DNA of 24,733 nucleotides from JBCAWW01 sp039024315 (GCA_039024315.1 JBCCQN010000123.1:1-24733), one strand, 5' to 3'; counted from the first letter of the stretch, positions 7,898-15,686 are shown. The notes: generated by a model from the sequence alone, not told the origin. Program-made: numbers and translations.

Positions 7898-7959
7898 CCT
7901 ATTGTGTAAATAAAAATATATCCAACGGCTTACAGTCCTACGACTTGTAAGCCGTTTTT
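7875..7959 (+). promoter_or_regulatory. trp transcription attenuator with alternative hairpins (1:2, 2:3, 3:4)
   Basis: Three mutually exclusive pairings can be drawn. The 1:2 hairpin is 7875-7880 with 7885-7890 (6 bp, one G-U, 4-nt loop). The 2:3 antiterminator is 7885-7892 with 7936-7943 (8 bp, one G-U) plus AGCC 7896-7899 with GGCT 7927-7930. The 3:4 terminator is listed separately. Segment 2 contains the leader stop codon. A ribosome stalled on the Trp codons would cover segment 1 and free segment 2, whereas one reaching the stop would cover segment 2 and allow the terminator. Pairings were found by eye; no energies were computed. Confidence 0.75.
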
Positions 7960-7964
7960 CTTTT
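7924..7964 (+). terminator. Leader terminator (3:4 hairpin) of the trp attenuator
   Basis: AACGGCTTAC (7924-7933) pairs perfectly with GTAAGCCGTT (7947-7956), extendable by A7934-T7946. The run TTTTTCTTTT (7955-7964) follows at once. It is a strong intrinsic terminator placed 29 bases before the trpE ATG and after no full-length gene, which is the position expected of an attenuator. Confidence 0.88.
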
Positions 7965-7992
7965 GACTCGACTCAATTATTGCGAAGCAATT

Positions 7993-9411
7993 ATGAAGAT
8001 ATTCCCGCTCAAAACTCGTTATAAAAAGCTCCTCGCCGATGCGATCACGCCGGTGAGTGCTTACCTGCGGCTGCGCGACCATTATGCCAATCCAATCCTA
8101 CTCGAAAGTTCGGATTATCACGGCGATGCCAATCCGCTTTCCTTTATCTGTCTGGAACCCATGGCGGAGTTCAAACTTGCCAATAAGGAGGTGCATATCC
8201 AGTATCCGGATGGTAGTCAGTCAACTCAATCTGTGAGTGGGCAAAAGGATCTACCAGCAATGTTGCAGGCCTTTCTCAACAGCTTTGCGCCCGAGCAATT
8301 AGACTTTAAGTTTAGCTATAACGGCCTTTTTGGCTATCAGGCTTATGATACCGTCCGTCATTATGAGTCGGTTGAGATCGAGGGAGGCAGCTCCGCTGAA
8401 CGCATAATCCCGGATTTGATCTATCAGGCCTTTCGTTACGTTTTGGTCTTTGATCACTTTCACAATGAATTGTACATTTTTGAGCATCGCCATGAGGATA
8501 ACCTCCGTGCCACGGGTATTGATCGCATCGAATCATTGCTCAATCACCAGTCATTACCTCGCTTTACCTTCCAAGCAAGGGGAGCTGAAAGCAGCAACCT
8601 AACGGATGAAGAATTTTTGGAGATCATCCAAACGGGCAAGGATCATTGTCAGCGAGGAGATGTCTTTCAGATTGTACTTTCACGTAGATTCCAGCAAGGC
8701 TTTGAGGGAGATGAATTTAACGTCTATCGCGCCCTGCGCTCGATCAATCCTTCTCCCTATCTCTTTTACTGCGATTATGGCAACTTCAAATTGATGGGAA
8801 GCTCGCCGGAGGCACAGTTAATCATCGAAAACGAACAAGCTACCATTCACCCCATTGCGGGTACCTTCCGCCGTACCGGCAATGATGAGGAAGACCTCAA
8901 ATTGGCCCGCAAGCTTTTCGATGACCCCAAGGAAAATTCGGAACACGTCATGCTCGTCGATCTCGCTCGTAACGATCTAAGCCGCAATGGTAGCGAGGTC
9001 AAGGTAGATACCTACAAAGAGATCCAATACTTCTCTCATGTGATTCACCTAGTTTCTAAGGTGACGGCCAAGATTGATACCACTGTTTCTTCGATGCAGT
9101 TGGTGGCCGATACCTTCCCTGCGGGCACGCTTTCGGGAGCGCCTAAGCATCGCGCTATGCAATTGATCGAAGCCAATGAAAAGGGCAATAGAGGCTATTA
9201 TGGTGGTTGTATCGGCTATTTGGGCTTCAATGGCAACTTCAATCAAGCCATCATGATTCGCTCCTTTTTGAGCAAGCAAAATGTCCTTTACTATCAAGCA
9301 GGCGCTGGTGTGGTCTCGAAATCCGTGCCGCAAAGCGAACTAGAGGAAGTCCACAACAAACTCGCCGCCCTGCGCAATGCCCTTGAACTCGCAAACACTA
9401 TCAATCGCTAA
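7993..9411 (+). CDS. trpE: Anthranilate synthase component I
   Basis: TrpE uses ammonia from TrpG to turn chorismate into anthranilate, the first committed step to tryptophan. The 472-residue protein carries the N-terminal LLES motif (residues 36-39), where family members bind the feedback inhibitor Trp. The chorismate-binding domain follows with GSSPE (269-273), HPIAGTFRR (from 286), EHVMLVDLARND (317-328), AGTLSGAPK (377-385) and GAGVVSKSVP near the end. The sequence fits TrpE better than PabB because of its full length, the LLES site and its operon. The ATG at 7993 is preferred to the upstream TTG (7963), which lies in the terminator U-tract. It is the first structural gene after the attenuator, and is followed after 2 bases by trpGD. 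Confidence 0.96.
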   Translation: MKIFPLKTRYKKLLADAITPVSAYLRLRDHYANPILLESSDYHGDANPLSFICLEPMAEFKLANKEVHIQYPDGSQSTQSVSGQKDLPAMLQAFLNSFAPEQLDFKFSYNGLFGYQAYDTVRHYESVEIEGGSSAERIIPDLIYQAFRYVLVFDHFHNELYIFEHRHEDNLRATGIDRIESLLNHQSLPRFTFQARGAESSNLTDEEFLEIIQTGKDHCQRGDVFQIVLSRRFQQGFEGDEFNVYRALRSINPSPYLFYCDYGNFKLMGSSPEAQLIIENEQATIHPIAGTFRRTGNDEEDLKLARKLFDDPKENSEHVMLVDLARNDLSRNGSEVKVDTYKEIQYFSHVIHLVSKVTAKIDTTVSSMQLVADTFPAGTLSGAPKHRAMQLIEANEKGNRGYYGGCIGYLGFNGNFNQAIMIRSFLSKQNVLYYQAGAGVVSKSVPQSELEEVHNKLAALRNALELANTINR

Positions 9412-9413
9412 GC

Positions 9414-11021
9414 ATGAAAATTCTCGTCCTCGATAATTACGATTCCTTTACCTTCAATCTCGTGCACATCCTACGAGAGTTGGGCTATGGCGATCAACTA
9501 GATGTTTATCGCAACGATCAAATCGAATTGGCAGACCTTGCTCGCTACGATAAAATTTTACTTTCCCCCGGTCCTGGTATCCCTTCTGAGGCTGGTATTA
9601 TGCCAGAGCTATTAAAGCATTACGGCCGCAAAAAGCATATTCTGGGCGTTTGCCTTGGTCATCAAGCCATCGCTGAAGCCTTTGGCGCAGAACTTTATAA
9701 TATGAGTGAAGTTTTGCACGGCATGCGGATGCCAACTACAATTTTGGATACTGCTGATCCCTTTTTTGTCGGGATACCCGAACGCTTAGAAGTGGCTCGT
9801 TACCATAGCTGGGCCGTCAAAAATGAAAGCATGAATGGCGAGCTACAAACGCTCGCCAAGGATGACGAAGACATCATAATGGCGCTCAAAGTCAAGGACC
9901 TGCCGGTCTATGGGGTGCAGTTTCACCCAGAGTCCGTCATCACTGACAATGGGATCAAGATGATTCAAAACTGGTTAGATCTTCCAATCGCCAGCACTCC
10001 CACGCAAAATCGCCCAAAGGCGGACAATATGAAAGATATCCTCAACCATCTTTTTGAACACAATACCCTCAATCAGTCTGAAGCCAAGGAGGTCTTGACC
10101 AACATCGCCAAAGGCGGTATGTACAACAATTCTCAGGTGGCGTCCTTCTTGACGGTATACATCATGCGTGGCATCACGGTTGAAGAACTGGCTGGCTTTA
10201 GGGAGGCGATGCTTGAGCTATGCATCAAGGTAGACTTCTCAGACTATGATCCCATTGATCTTTGCGGTACAGGCGGCGACGGTAAGGATACTTTCAATAT
10301 CTCGACTTTGTCCACTTTTGTGGTTGCAGGCGCCGGTGTACCTGTGGCAAAGCACGGTAATTATGGGGTTTCCTCTGTCTCAGGCTCGTCCAATGTGATT
10401 CAACATTTTGGGGGAGAATTTACCAATGATTATGACAAGCTGCGCAAGAAGATGGATGATTGTAACATCTGCTTTTTACATGCGCCGCTCTTCCACCCAG
10501 CAATGAAAAATGTAGGACCTATCCGCCGTGAGTTAGGGGTAAAAACCTTTTTTAACATGCTTGGCCCCATGGTAAACCCTGCTTTTGTCAACAAACAATT
10601 GGTGGGAGTTTTTAACCTTGAGTTGGCTAGACTCTATGGCTACCTCTATCAAAAGACGGATAAGCGCTTTGCCATCTTGCATGCTTTGGACGGTTATGAC
10701 GAGATATCGCTCACTGGTTCGGCCAAATATCTCGCCAATGATGGGGAACATATCCTCAGTCCGGCTGACTTAGGGATGCAGCAATGGTTGCCCGAAGATC
10801 TTGCCGGTGGCAAAACGGTAGAGGACGCAGCCAAAATATTTGAGCAAGTTCTGAAAAATGAAGGCAGCCTTGCCCAGCAACAAGTAGTTATAGCTAATGC
10901 AGGTTTAGCTATTCACACCGCTCGACCCGAGCACAGTTTGGCAGATGGGCTTGGACTAGCACGCGAATCACTAGAATCTGGCAAAGCCTACGAAACCTTT
11001 AAAAAGTTCATTAGCAACTAA
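9414..11021 (+). CDS. trpGD: Fused anthranilate synthase glutaminase / anthranilate phosphoribosyltransferase
   Basis: This 535-residue bifunctional protein joins two enzymes. Residues 1-192 are the class I glutamine amidotransferase TrpG: DNYDSFTFNL, the oxyanion region SPGPGIPSEAG, nucleophile Cys80 in GVCLGHQ, and His171/Glu173 in QFHPES. It supplies ammonia to TrpE. After a linker of about 15 residues (Pro/Asn/Lys-rich) comes TrpD, about 206-535, which attaches phosphoribose from PRPP to anthranilate. It shows CGTGGDG (284-290), FNIST (294-298) and VAKHGN (311-316). An internal ATG at 10027 marks the TrpD boundary but no stop or frameshift separates the halves. The same fusion occurs in E. 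coli, whereas separate genes are usual in many Bacteroidota. It starts 2 bases after trpE stops. Confidence 0.95.
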   Translation: MKILVLDNYDSFTFNLVHILRELGYGDQLDVYRNDQIELADLARYDKILLSPGPGIPSEAGIMPELLKHYGRKKHILGVCLGHQAIAEAFGAELYNMSEVLHGMRMPTTILDTADPFFVGIPERLEVARYHSWAVKNESMNGELQTLAKDDEDIIMALKVKDLPVYGVQFHPESVITDNGIKMIQNWLDLPIASTPTQNRPKADNMKDILNHLFEHNTLNQSEAKEVLTNIAKGGMYNNSQVASFLTVYIMRGITVEELAGFREAMLELCIKVDFSDYDPIDLCGTGGDGKDTFNISTLSTFVVAGAGVPVAKHGNYGVSSVSGSSNVIQHFGGEFTNDYDKLRKKMDDCNICFLHAPLFHPAMKNVGPIRRELGVKTFFNMLGPMVNPAFVNKQLVGVFNLELARLYGYLYQKTDKRFAILHALDGYDEISLTGSAKYLANDGEHILSPADLGMQQWLPEDLAGGKTVEDAAKIFEQVLKNEGSLAQQQVVIANAGLAIHTARPEHSLADGLGLARESLESGKAYETFKKFISN

Positions 11022-11022
11022 T

Positions 11023-11040
11023 AAGCGTTCCGCGAAGCAG
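11023..11040 (+). repeat. Dispersed short repeat, copy 4 (inside the trp operon)
   Basis: AAGCGTTCCGCGAAGCAG starts directly after the trpGD stop codon, in the 37-bp gap before trpC, so it is part of the operon mRNA. The element contains the near-palindrome TTCCGCGAA. Confidence 0.65.
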
Positions 11041-11058
11041 CAAAAGAATAAAAATCAA

Positions 11059-11847
11059 ATGACCATACTCGACGAAATCATCGCGCATAAGCGAGAAGAA
11101 GTAGCCCAGCAAAAGGCCCTATACCCGGTCAAATTGCTGGAACAATCGACCTACTTTGATACTCCCTGCGTGTCGATGCGCGAATACATCACTCGGCCAG
11201 ATAAATCCGGCATCATCGCTGAGATCAAGCGGCGTTCTCCTTCTAAGGGTGATATCAATCCTTATGTATCGGTAGAGCAGGTTTCGATTGGCTATATGCA
11301 GGCGGGAGCTTCGGCCCTTTCGATCCTGACGGACTCAAAGTTTTTTGGCGGTAAGAATGAGGATTTAACCCTCGCCCGTCAACTTAATTATTGTCCGATT
11401 CTGCGCAAAGAGTTCATCATCGATGAATATCAGATCGTAGAAGCACGTTCGATTGGAGCGGATGCCATCTTATTGATCGCCGCATGTCTTGAACCACAAC
11501 GACTCAAAGAGCTAGCCGCTTTTGCGCAATCACTCGGTCTACAAGTGCTGATGGAAGTACATGATGGAGAAGAGTTGGCCCGAAGCCTCAATGAGCATCT
11601 TGATCTGGTAGGGGTCAATAATCGTAATCTCAAGGACTTTAGCGTGGACATCAATACCTCCTTAGAGTTGGTCGATCAGATTCCGGACGACTTTGTCAAG
11701 GTAGCCGAAAGTGGCATCAGCGATCCTGCCGAGGTCATAAAACTCAAAGCCGCTGGTTTTCAAGGCTTTTTGATGGGGCAGAGATTCATGGAAACGAGCC
11801 AACCTGAGAAGGCCTGTAAGAGATTTATTGAATTGTTGAGTTGTTGA
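11059..11847 (+). CDS. trpC: Indole-3-glycerol-phosphate synthase
   Basis: The 262-residue TIM-barrel enzyme closes the ring of carboxyphenylaminodeoxyribulose phosphate to give indole-3-glycerol phosphate. Family signatures are the N-terminal helix MTILDEIIAHKREEV, IIAEIKRRSPSKG (Lys57 and Lys63 in the active site), the LRKEFIIDEYQI strand with its conserved Lys, VGVNNRNL near residue 187, and AESGI. Length is normal for a monofunctional TrpC not fused to TrpF. Its last codons and stop lie in an 8-bp tandem repeat (TTGTTGAG), so the C-terminal few residues (IELLSC) are determined by repeat copy number. Position in the operon: after trpGD, before trpF. Confidence 0.96.
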   Translation: MTILDEIIAHKREEVAQQKALYPVKLLEQSTYFDTPCVSMREYITRPDKSGIIAEIKRRSPSKGDINPYVSVEQVSIGYMQAGASALSILTDSKFFGGKNEDLTLARQLNYCPILRKEFIIDEYQIVEARSIGADAILLIAACLEPQRLKELAAFAQSLGLQVLMEVHDGEELARSLNEHLDLVGVNNRNLKDFSVDINTSLELVDQIPDDFVKVAESGISDPAEVIKLKAAGFQGFLMGQRFMETSQPEKACKRFIELLSC

Positions 11848-11860
11848 GTTGTTGAGTTGT
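11833..11860 (+). repeat. 8-bp tandem repeat (TTGTTGAG) across the trpC stop codon
   Basis: Three full copies of TTGTTGAG plus a half copy (TTGT) run from 11833 to 11860. The trpC stop TGA at 11845-11847 lies inside. Because the unit is 8 bp, gain or loss of copies would shift frame, but each unit brings a stop-rich TTGA, so the effect on TrpC is small. Confidence 0.85.
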
Positions 11861-11901
11861 CCCATTCAAAAATTCAACTCTTCACTAAATCAAAAAATAA
11901 T

Positions 11902-12519
11902 ATGAAACTCAAGGTTTGTGGCATGCGTGATTCGGAAAATATCCAAGCTCTAGTGGCTTTGGAGCCGGATTATATGGGGCTGATCTTTTATGAGAAGTCC
12001 CCTCGACATGCCGAGCAAATCGCAGATGCTAAGATGATTCGTTCCCTGCAAGGGCCCAAAAAAACGGGCGTCTTTGTCAATGCGGAGGAGTCTTATCTGC
12101 GCCACTGCGTGGAACGCTTCTCTCTCGATGCTTTGCAATTGCACGGTCAGGAAAGTCCTGAATATTGTGAGCGTTTTGCGAAGCAAGGGCTAGAAATCAT
12201 CAAGGTCTTTTCGGTAGGCAATGGCTTTGATTTTAGTCGCTTAGGGCCCTACGAAGGGATAGTGGATTACTTCCTTTTTGATACTAAAGGCAAACAGCCG
12301 GGAGGCAACGGGGTAGTTTTTAATTGGGACATTCTCAAAGACTATCCGAGTGAGACGCCTTTTTTCCTTAGCGGCGGGATTAGTTTAGAGGACAAGGACC
12401 GCCTCGCGGAACTCCATCTCCCGCAACTTTATGCCATAGATGTAAACAGCAAATTTGAAATAGAACCGGGTCTGAAGGACATCGGGAAACTAAGAGAATT
12501 GGTAGAAATGCTGAGCTAA
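11902..12519 (+). CDS. trpF: Phosphoribosylanthranilate isomerase
   Basis: This 205-residue TIM-barrel protein catalyses the Amadori rearrangement of phosphoribosylanthranilate, the step between TrpD and TrpC. It begins with KVCGMRD (general base Cys7), and has GLIFYEKSPRH, KKTGVFVN, LDALQLHGQESPEYC, FLFDTKGKQPGGNG (catalytic Asp in FDT and the phosphate loop), and FFLSGGIS. These are the defining motifs of TrpF. The start is the ATG at 11902, which places VCG at the usual distance. A TTG at 11857 lies in the tandem repeat and would add 15 residues with no family match. It is separated from trpC by 54 bases including the repeat. Confidence 0.95.
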   Translation: MKLKVCGMRDSENIQALVALEPDYMGLIFYEKSPRHAEQIADAKMIRSLQGPKKTGVFVNAEESYLRHCVERFSLDALQLHGQESPEYCERFAKQGLEIIKVFSVGNGFDFSRLGPYEGIVDYFLFDTKGKQPGGNGVVFNWDILKDYPSETPFFLSGGISLEDKDRLAELHLPQLYAIDVNSKFEIEPGLKDIGKLRELVEMLS

Positions 12520-12571
12520 CGAATCAATCATCCAATCAACACTTCTATCATTCATCAAATCAGAAAAAATC

Positions 12572-13759
12572 ATGTCAAAATTCGCAGTCGATCAGCATGG
12601 ATATTACGGACGTTTTGGGGGCGCATTTATACCCGAAATGTTGTATCCAAATATAGAGGAGCTTAGAGAAAATTACCTCAAAATCATGGCCGAGCCTGAT
12701 TTTCAAGAGGAATTTCAAGCGTTGCTCAAGGATTATGTAGGTCGCCCGACGCCCTTATATTTGGCTAAGCGCCTTTCGGAGCACCATGGCGCACAAATCT
12801 ATCTCAAGCGAGAAGACCTCAATCACACAGGTGCTCATAAAATCAATAATACCCTCGGTCAGATCCTCGTCGCGAAGCGCCTTGGCAAACCCAAGATCAT
12901 AGCCGAAACAGGTGCCGGACAGCATGGCGTCGCCACGGCAACGGTTTGTGCGCTTATGGGTTTGGAGTGTATCGTTTACATGGGAGAGATCGACATCGAA
13001 CGTCAACGTCCCAATGTTGAGCGTATGCGGATGCTAGGCGCGACTATCGTACCAGCCAAATCAGGCAGTCGCACCCTCAAAGACGCTACGAATGAAGCCA
13101 TGCGCCACTGGATCAACAATCCGGCCGATACGCACTATATCATTGGTTCGGTGGTTGGGCCACATCCCTATCCAGATATGGTAGCGCGTTTTCAGGCCGT
13201 GATCAGCGAGGAAATGCGATGGCAACTCCAAGAAAAAACAGGTTCTCCTCTACCTGATTATGTGGTGGCTTGTGTGGGTGGTGGTTCGAATGCTATGGGA
13301 GCCTTTTACCACTATCTCGATGAGCCTGAAGTGAAATTAGTAGCTGTAGAAGCGGCTGGTTTAGGGGTAGAAAGTGGGAAGTCTGCGGCTACTACTTATT
13401 TGGGCAAACAGGGCGTTCTGCACGGCAGTAAAACCATACTCATGCAAACCCCTGATGGACAGGTAGTCGAGCCACACTCTATCTCTGCTGGTCTAGATTA
13501 TCCGGGGATCGGGCCGGTGCATGCCCATTTATTTGACACTGGTAGAGCTGATTTTATCCACATCACCGATGATGATGCGATGGAAGCCGGCTTTTTCCTC
13601 AGCGAGATTGAAGGCATCATTCCTGCCATCGAAACCGCTCACGCTTTGGCCGCGCTTGATAAAATGACGCTAAAGCCAGATGATGTCGTGGTGATCAATC
13701 TTTCTGGTCGTGGCGACAAAGATTTGCAGACCTACATTCGTTACAAAGAATCACGATGA
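12572..13759 (+). CDS. trpB: Tryptophan synthase beta subunit
   Basis: TrpB is the PLP enzyme that joins indole (channelled from TrpA) to serine. The 395-residue protein shows the PLP lysine Lys90 in LNHTGAHKINNTLGQ, catalytic Glu112 in AETGAGQHG, the phosphate-binding GGGSNAMG, and HSISAGLDYPGIGP, all typical of the TrpB1 class that pairs with TrpA. Relative to Salmonella TrpB (Lys87, Glu109) the numbering differs by three. A 52-bp gap after trpF holds nothing recognisable. The stop overlaps the trpA start by 4 bases (ATGA), which fits the tight stoichiometry of the alpha2-beta2 complex. Confidence 0.97.
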   Translation: MSKFAVDQHGYYGRFGGAFIPEMLYPNIEELRENYLKIMAEPDFQEEFQALLKDYVGRPTPLYLAKRLSEHHGAQIYLKREDLNHTGAHKINNTLGQILVAKRLGKPKIIAETGAGQHGVATATVCALMGLECIVYMGEIDIERQRPNVERMRMLGATIVPAKSGSRTLKDATNEAMRHWINNPADTHYIIGSVVGPHPYPDMVARFQAVISEEMRWQLQEKTGSPLPDYVVACVGGGSNAMGAFYHYLDEPEVKLVAVEAAGLGVESGKSAATTYLGKQGVLHGSKTILMQTPDGQVVEPHSISAGLDYPGIGPVHAHLFDTGRADFIHITDDDAMEAGFFLSEIEGIIPAIETAHALAALDKMTLKPDDVVVINLSGRGDKDLQTYIRYKESR

Positions 13760-14544
13760 ATCGCATCCAAGAACTATTTCAACATAAAGAGGGAAATATC
13801 CTTTCAGTCTTTTTTACCGCCGGTTTTCCCAAACTAGAAGATACTACTGAGATCATACAATCATTGGCCGCTAATGGAGTGGATATGATTGAGATCGGTA
13901 TGCCTTATTCTGATCCTATCGCAGATGGTGAGACTATACAAGCAAGCAATACGCGAGCCCTCAACAATGGCATTAGCATCAATAAACTCTTTGCGCAATT
14001 AGCGGAGATACGCCAAAGCGTGGATATCCCGCTGGTATTGATGGGTTATGTCAATCCCGTCATGCAGTATGGTATGGAGAATTTTCTTGATAAGGCGGCT
14101 GAGGTCGGGATAGACGGCTTGATCCTGCCTGATCTACCCATGCACGAATATCAGAGCTTTTATAAAGCAGATTTCGAGTCTCGTAATCTTTCCAATATCT
14201 TTTTGATTACCCCGCAGACGGCGGAGTCTCGTATCAGGTTGATAGACGAAAGCACAGATGGCTTTATCTATATCGTTTCTACGGATTCGACGACAGGTAA
14301 AACCTCCGGTTTTGGTGATAAGACAAAAGCTTACTTTCAGCGCTTGCAAGCTATGAATCTCAAAAATCCGGGCTTGATAGGCTTTGGCATCTCAGACCAT
14401 GAGACTTTCTCTACGGCCTGTAATTATGCTCAGGGCGCGATTATTGGTAGTGCCTTCATCAAAGCGATTGACCAAGCCGGAAGTATAGATGAACGAGTAA
14501 AAGCCTTTGTCAACAAAATTAAAGCGCCAGCGGTAAGCGGCTAG
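13756..14544 (+). CDS. trpA: Tryptophan synthase alpha subunit
   Basis: TrpA splits indole-3-glycerol phosphate to indole and glyceraldehyde 3-phosphate and passes indole to TrpB. The 262-residue protein has FFTAGFP, MIEIGMPYSDPIADGETIQ with catalytic Glu46 and Asp57 (spacing 11, as in the Salmonella Glu49/Asp60 pair), LILPDLPMHE, FLITPQT, and GFGISDHE. The ATG at 13756 overlaps trpB's stop. It is the last tryptophan gene, but the next gene in the same direction makes the first shikimate-pathway enzyme. Confidence 0.97.
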   Translation: MNRIQELFQHKEGNILSVFFTAGFPKLEDTTEIIQSLAANGVDMIEIGMPYSDPIADGETIQASNTRALNNGISINKLFAQLAEIRQSVDIPLVLMGYVNPVMQYGMENFLDKAAEVGIDGLILPDLPMHEYQSFYKADFESRNLSNIFLITPQTAESRIRLIDESTDGFIYIVSTDSTTGKTSGFGDKTKAYFQRLQAMNLKNPGLIGFGISDHETFSTACNYAQGAIIGSAFIKAIDQAGSIDERVKAFVNKIKAPAVSG

Positions 14545-14554
14545 AGTGTGAAAC

Positions 14555-14611
14555 ATCCCCTTTTCGCTGGCCGTCCCCGTCGAAGGAGACTAGCGAGGAA
14601 GTTGCGGGGAT
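14555..14611 (+). repeat. Imperfect inverted repeat between trpA and the DAHP synthase gene
   Basis: ATCCCC (14555-14560) pairs with GGGGAT (14606-14611), and TCGCT (14564-14568) with AGCGA (14592-14596), with an internal loop between. No T-tract follows, so it is not a clear terminator. The CCCCGTCGAA segment in its loop also occurs near 7651, suggesting a dispersed element. Confidence 0.5.
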
Positions 14612-14648
14612 ATCATGCAAAATAAGTCAGATAATATTCAGTTTATTC

Positions 14649-15671
14649 ATGATTATTCAACTCAAAGCAGATATAACAACCGAGCAGCAGGCACGTCTTG
14701 AAGAAGAAATTGCGGCTATTGGATACAAGGCTACTGAGGTAAAAACCCAAATGGGACATTACCTCATTGCCATAGGAAAAAAGGCCTTTGATATCCGTAA
14801 GATTGGCGTTTTGCCGGGCATCCAAGATGTGCATCGTGTAACGGACAATTATAAACTCGTTTCTCGCAAATGGAAGGTACAGCCTACCACCATTGATTTG
14901 GGCGATGGGGTCAAGATACAGGAAGGACAATTTGCGCTGATGGCTGGGCCTTGTTCAATTGAGACAGAAGTCCAAATTCGCGCCACGCTTGAGCATCTCA
15001 AGGCGGAGGGAATCCCCATTATGCGAGGGGGAGTGTACAAGCCTCGTTCGTCTCCCTACTCATTCCGCGGCCTTGGCATTGATGGTCTAAAAATGTGGGC
15101 AGAATTGGCGCAGGAATACGGTATCAAGATTATCACCGAGGTGATGCAAGTATCGCAAATCGAGGCGATGATTGATTATGTAGATGTCTTTCAAGTCGGT
15201 GCTCGCAATACCCAAAACTATAATCTCCTTGATGCCTTGGGTGAAGTAGATAAACCCGTCCTACTCAAAAGAGGAATTTCGGGTACGATAGAGGAGTTGC
15301 TTTACTCAGCTGAGTATATCTTCTCCGGCGGCAATGAGCGGATTATGCTTTGTGAACGCGGGATCAGAACCTACGAAAAAGCTTATCGCAATACCTTGGA
15401 TCTCAATGCAGTAGCCATGCTCAAAGAAAAGACGCATTTACCAGTGATTTCAGATCCTTCACATGGTATTGGGGTACGCGACTTCGTCGAACCCATGGCT
15501 TTGGCCTCTTTGATGGCGGGGGCTGATGGGATCATTTATGAGACACATCCGACTCCGGAAAAGGCTTATTCAGACGCGCAACAAACCATCAGTTTTAGGC
15601 AAAGCTCAGAACTGGCTAGAAAAATTAAGGCCTTGGTAGCAATGCGTGCCCAAAATTTCGAAATTGCCTGA
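14649..15671 (+). CDS. aroF: 3-deoxy-7-phosphoheptulonate synthase (DAHP synthase, type I-beta with N-terminal regulatory domain)
   Basis: DAHP synthase condenses phosphoenolpyruvate and erythrose 4-phosphate, the entry to chorismate and so to tryptophan. The 340-residue product has an N-terminal ferredoxin-like domain (about 1-70, MIIQLKADIT...GHYLIAIG, GVLPGIQDVHRV) of the kind that mediates feedback control in Thermotoga-type enzymes. The I-beta barrel follows: LMAGPCSIE with metal ligand Cys102, GGVYKPRSSPYSFRG (about 127-141) binding PEP, FQVGARNTQN, LLKRG, and ISDPSHGIG near 265-275. It sits 104 bases after trpA. No strong terminator intervenes, so it is probably read through from the trp promoter. 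The gene symbol is functional (aroF/aroG usage varies). Confidence 0.94.
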   Translation: MIIQLKADITTEQQARLEEEIAAIGYKATEVKTQMGHYLIAIGKKAFDIRKIGVLPGIQDVHRVTDNYKLVSRKWKVQPTTIDLGDGVKIQEGQFALMAGPCSIETEVQIRATLEHLKAEGIPIMRGGVYKPRSSPYSFRGLGIDGLKMWAELAQEYGIKIITEVMQVSQIEAMIDYVDVFQVGARNTQNYNLLDALGEVDKPVLLKRGISGTIEELLYSAEYIFSGGNERIMLCERGIRTYEKAYRNTLDLNAVAMLKEKTHLPVISDPSHGIGVRDFVEPMALASLMAGADGIIYETHPTPEKAYSDAQQTISFRQSSELARKIKALVAMRAQNFEIA

Positions 15672-15686
15672 CCTAAATCAGCAGGT

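Noticed and set aside
7963..7992. TTG-initiated extension of trpE by 10 codons
   Set aside because: It lies in the terminator U-tract and would make translation begin inside the attenuator; the ATG at 7993 gives the usual TrpE N-terminus.
7975..7994. ATTGC-GAA-GCAAT hairpin at the trpE start codon as part of the attenuator
   Set aside because: The stem is only 5 bp and lies after the terminator; it might affect translation initiation, but nothing else supports a role.
11857..11901. TTG start for trpF inside the tandem repeat
   Set aside because: The added 15 residues do not resemble TrpF, which begins at KxKVCG; the ATG at 11902 fits.
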